Positions 17,270 to 18,683 of a stretch of DNA of 18,683 nucleotides are shown piece after piece. Each line of letters begins with the position of its first letter. Position 1 is the stretch's first letter. A model generated the notes under the pieces. It was given only the letters and a program-made list of their open reading frames with translations, was not told where the DNA came from and made no database searches. The position numbers and the translations under genes were made by a program. This DNA comes from DATDCY01 sp031406795 [NCBI: Candidatus Rokuibacteriota bacterium] (GTDB taxonomy: Bacteria > JAUVQV01), in contig JANOHV010000109.1 in assembly GCA_031406795.1 (NCBI GenBank), positions 1 to 18,683 of the forward strand, in the 5' to 3' direction.

Positions 17270-18564
17270 GCACCAACCATCCGGGAACACTGTACGAGAA
17301 GGCGGTGCTCGTCGGTTTGCAGCTGCGCGGGCGCGCCGCGTGGGACCTGGAGGAGTCGCTCGCCGAACTCGGGCGGCTCGCCGTTTCGGCCGGCGCGGAA
17401 GTCGTCGGCACGTTTTACCAGCGCCGGGACCGTCCCGACCCCGCTCTGCTGATCGGCAGCGGCAAGGCCGCCGAACTCGCGGAGTTGCTCAGGGAGAGCG
17501 GCGCGAACCTCGCGCTGTTCGAGCACGAATTGACCCCGGGGCAGGAGCGCAATCTGGGCAAGGTCCTCGCCACCAAGGTGCTCGACCGCACGGATCTGAT
17601 CCTCGACATCTTCGCTCAGCGCGCCCGCTCCCGCGAAGGACGGCTCCAGGTCGAGGTCGCGCAACTGGCGCGGCTGCTCCCGCGCCTCGTCGGCAAAGGC
17701 CTGGAACTCTCCCGCCTCGGCGGGGGAATCGGCACCCGCGGCCCTGGCGAGACCAAACTCGAGGCCGACCGGCGCCGCGTGCGCGACCGTCTCACCGCCC
17801 TTCGCCAGCGCATCGCCGCGCTCGGGCGGCACCGGGCGCTCTACCAGCGCCGGCGGCGCAAGGCGCCGATCCCCGTCGTCGCGCTCGTGGGCTACACCAA
17901 CGCCGGCAAGTCGACGCTGCTCAACGCCCTCTCCGGCAGCAGCGTCGTCGTCGAGGACCGGCTCTTCTCGACGCTCGACCCGACCACCCGACGCATCGCG
18001 CTGCCGGGCGGCGGCGCCTTCGTGCTGACCGACACGGTCGGTTTCATCAGACATATCCCCCCGCAGCTGACCGCCGCCTTCACCGCCACGCTCGGCGAAC
18101 TGCACGAGGCCGACCTGCTCCTGCACGTGACCGACATCAGCCACCCCGCGCACGAGGAACAACGGGAAACCGTGCTCGCCTACCTGCGTGAACTCGACCT
18201 GGCGCACCTTCCGCGTCTGGAGATCTACACCAAGATCGACCGTCTGCCACCGGAAGATCCGCTGCGCGCCGGCACGGCGGCGAGCGCGGCGGTCGCCGTC
18301 TCCGCCGCGACCGGCGAGCGGCTCGACGTTCTGCTGGCGCGGATCGAGGCGCTGCTCTCGTTCGGCGGCGAGCGGGAATTTCTCGTCCCTTACGAACACC
18401 TCGGGGTTCTGACCCGCCTGCGGGCCGAGGGGCGGGTTCTCGGCGAGGCGGCACAGCCCGAAGGGTTGCGCGTGCGGGTGCGCTGCGACGACGCCGCGGC
18501 GGCGCGCCTGGCGCGCGCACTGGCACTGCCTCGCGGCGCGCGCCAGGGCCCTGTCATCCACTGA
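17266..18564 (+). CDS. hflX: Ribosome-associated GTPase HflX
   Basis: HflX is a GTPase that binds the large ribosomal subunit and splits stalled or hibernating ribosomes. The 432-residue protein has the HflX N-terminal domain (YEKAVLVGLQLRGR, LLIGSGKAAELAELL), a helical Arg-rich linker, and the segment GIGTRGPGETKLEADRRRVR typical of the family. The G domain has G1 GYTNAGKST (209-217), switch I DPTTRRI, G3 DTVGF (256-260), and a G4 motif reading TKID (322-325) instead of NKxD. A C-terminal domain follows. The ATG overlaps the miaA stop, with GAGGTGGG as a ribosome site. Unlike E. coli there is no hfq between miaA and hflX. Confidence 0.96.
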   Translation: MSTNHPGTLYEKAVLVGLQLRGRAAWDLEESLAELGRLAVSAGAEVVGTFYQRRDRPDPALLIGSGKAAELAELLRESGANLALFEHELTPGQERNLGKVLATKVLDRTDLILDIFAQRARSREGRLQVEVAQLARLLPRLVGKGLELSRLGGGIGTRGPGETKLEADRRRVRDRLTALRQRIAALGRHRALYQRRRRKAPIPVVALVGYTNAGKSTLLNALSGSSVVVEDRLFSTLDPTTRRIALPGGGAFVLTDTVGFIRHIPPQLTAAFTATLGELHEADLLLHVTDISHPAHEEQRETVLAYLRELDLAHLPRLEIYTKIDRLPPEDPLRAGTAASAAVAVSAATGERLDVLLARIEALLSFGGEREFLVPYEHLGVLTRLRAEGRVLGEAAQPEGLRVRVRCDDAAAARLARALALPRGARQGPVIH

Positions 18565-18600
18565 TCTAAGGAATTACTAAAGCTCAGCATTATTTGTCTC

Positions 18601-18629
18601 TGGACACCCGCTTGGTGTTTGTGTACGGT
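18601..18629 (+). promoter_or_regulatory. Possible promoter in the low-GC edge
   Basis: -35 TGGACA (18601-18606), a 17-base spacer, and a weak -10 TACGGT (18624-18629). An ATG follows 7 bases later at 18637, the same leaderless spacing as elsewhere in the window. A small ACACC/GGTGT hairpin (18604-18608/18614-18618) overlaps it. Confidence 0.35.
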
Positions 18630-18636
18630 AATCGGC

Positions 18637-18683
18637 ATGTTGAACCGTGAGCGGGAAATTGTCCGCACGGTAGTGGTTCGACT
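18637..18683 (+). CDS. Possible start of a gene, cut by the window edge
   Basis: An ATG opens a frame of 15 codons to the window end, reading MLNREREIVRTVVVR. It is preceded by a promoter-like pair at leaderless spacing and by no Shine-Dalgarno. The surrounding 119 bases are about 48 % GC, unlike the rest. Too little is visible to assign a product. The same bases also form an imperfect inverted repeat (GAACC to GGTTC), so this might instead be the end of a mobile element. Confidence 0.3.
   Translation, partial: MLNREREIVRTVVVR

Overview
The window is a GC-rich bacterial chromosome segment, roughly 70 % GC by eye, dense with housekeeping genes. SelB, a TusA-like protein, MutL with an endonuclease motif, the mutL-miaA-hflX order and a lipobox lipoprotein suggest a Gram-negative bacterium, perhaps Desulfobacterota/deltaproteobacterial or a neighbouring uncultured phylum. 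That placement is inference. There is no rRNA, convincing tRNA, CRISPR array or recognisable transposase.

Layout: (1) 1-1709, the 3' part of selB followed by a small TusA-family gene. (2) 1711-2302, about 590 bases without a credible gene, holding two tandem repeat units of about 135 bp with a covarying internal hairpin, then a stretch rich in inverted repeats. (3) 2303-2566 (-), a small unrecognised gene divergent from ligA. (4) 2654-8709 (+), ligA, glgA, glgC and an IscS/NifS-type protein, closely packed or overlapping. (5) 8706-9565, a lipoprotein gene (-) and a small helical protein gene (+). (6) 9581-11004, rpiB (-) and an amidohydrolase gene (+) transcribed divergently. (7) 11034-12636 (-), miaB followed by a small Lys-rich protein gene. 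(8) 12794-18564 (+), recJ, mutL, miaA and hflX, all overlapping. (9) 18565-18683, a lower-GC edge (about 48 % by count) with a possible start of another gene.

Functional links: selB and the TusA-like gene fit selenium and sulfur handling. ligA, recJ and mutL are replication and repair genes. glgC and glgA make ADP-glucose and glycogen. MiaA and MiaB act in sequence on A37 of tRNAs, although they lie in opposite transcription units.

The two strongest observations are these. First, the IscS/NifS-type protein keeps most of the fold signatures and the loop cysteine, but has Gln at the position of the PLP-binding lysine and Ala at a conserved PLP-contact Gln. Second, at least five genes (ligA, the lipoprotein, the amidohydrolase, miaB, recJ) have a sigma70-like -10 box only 6-12 bases before the start codon and no Shine-Dalgarno, as expected for leaderless transcripts. 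Other genes here have good Shine-Dalgarno sites. I saw no obvious novel defence or mobile system.
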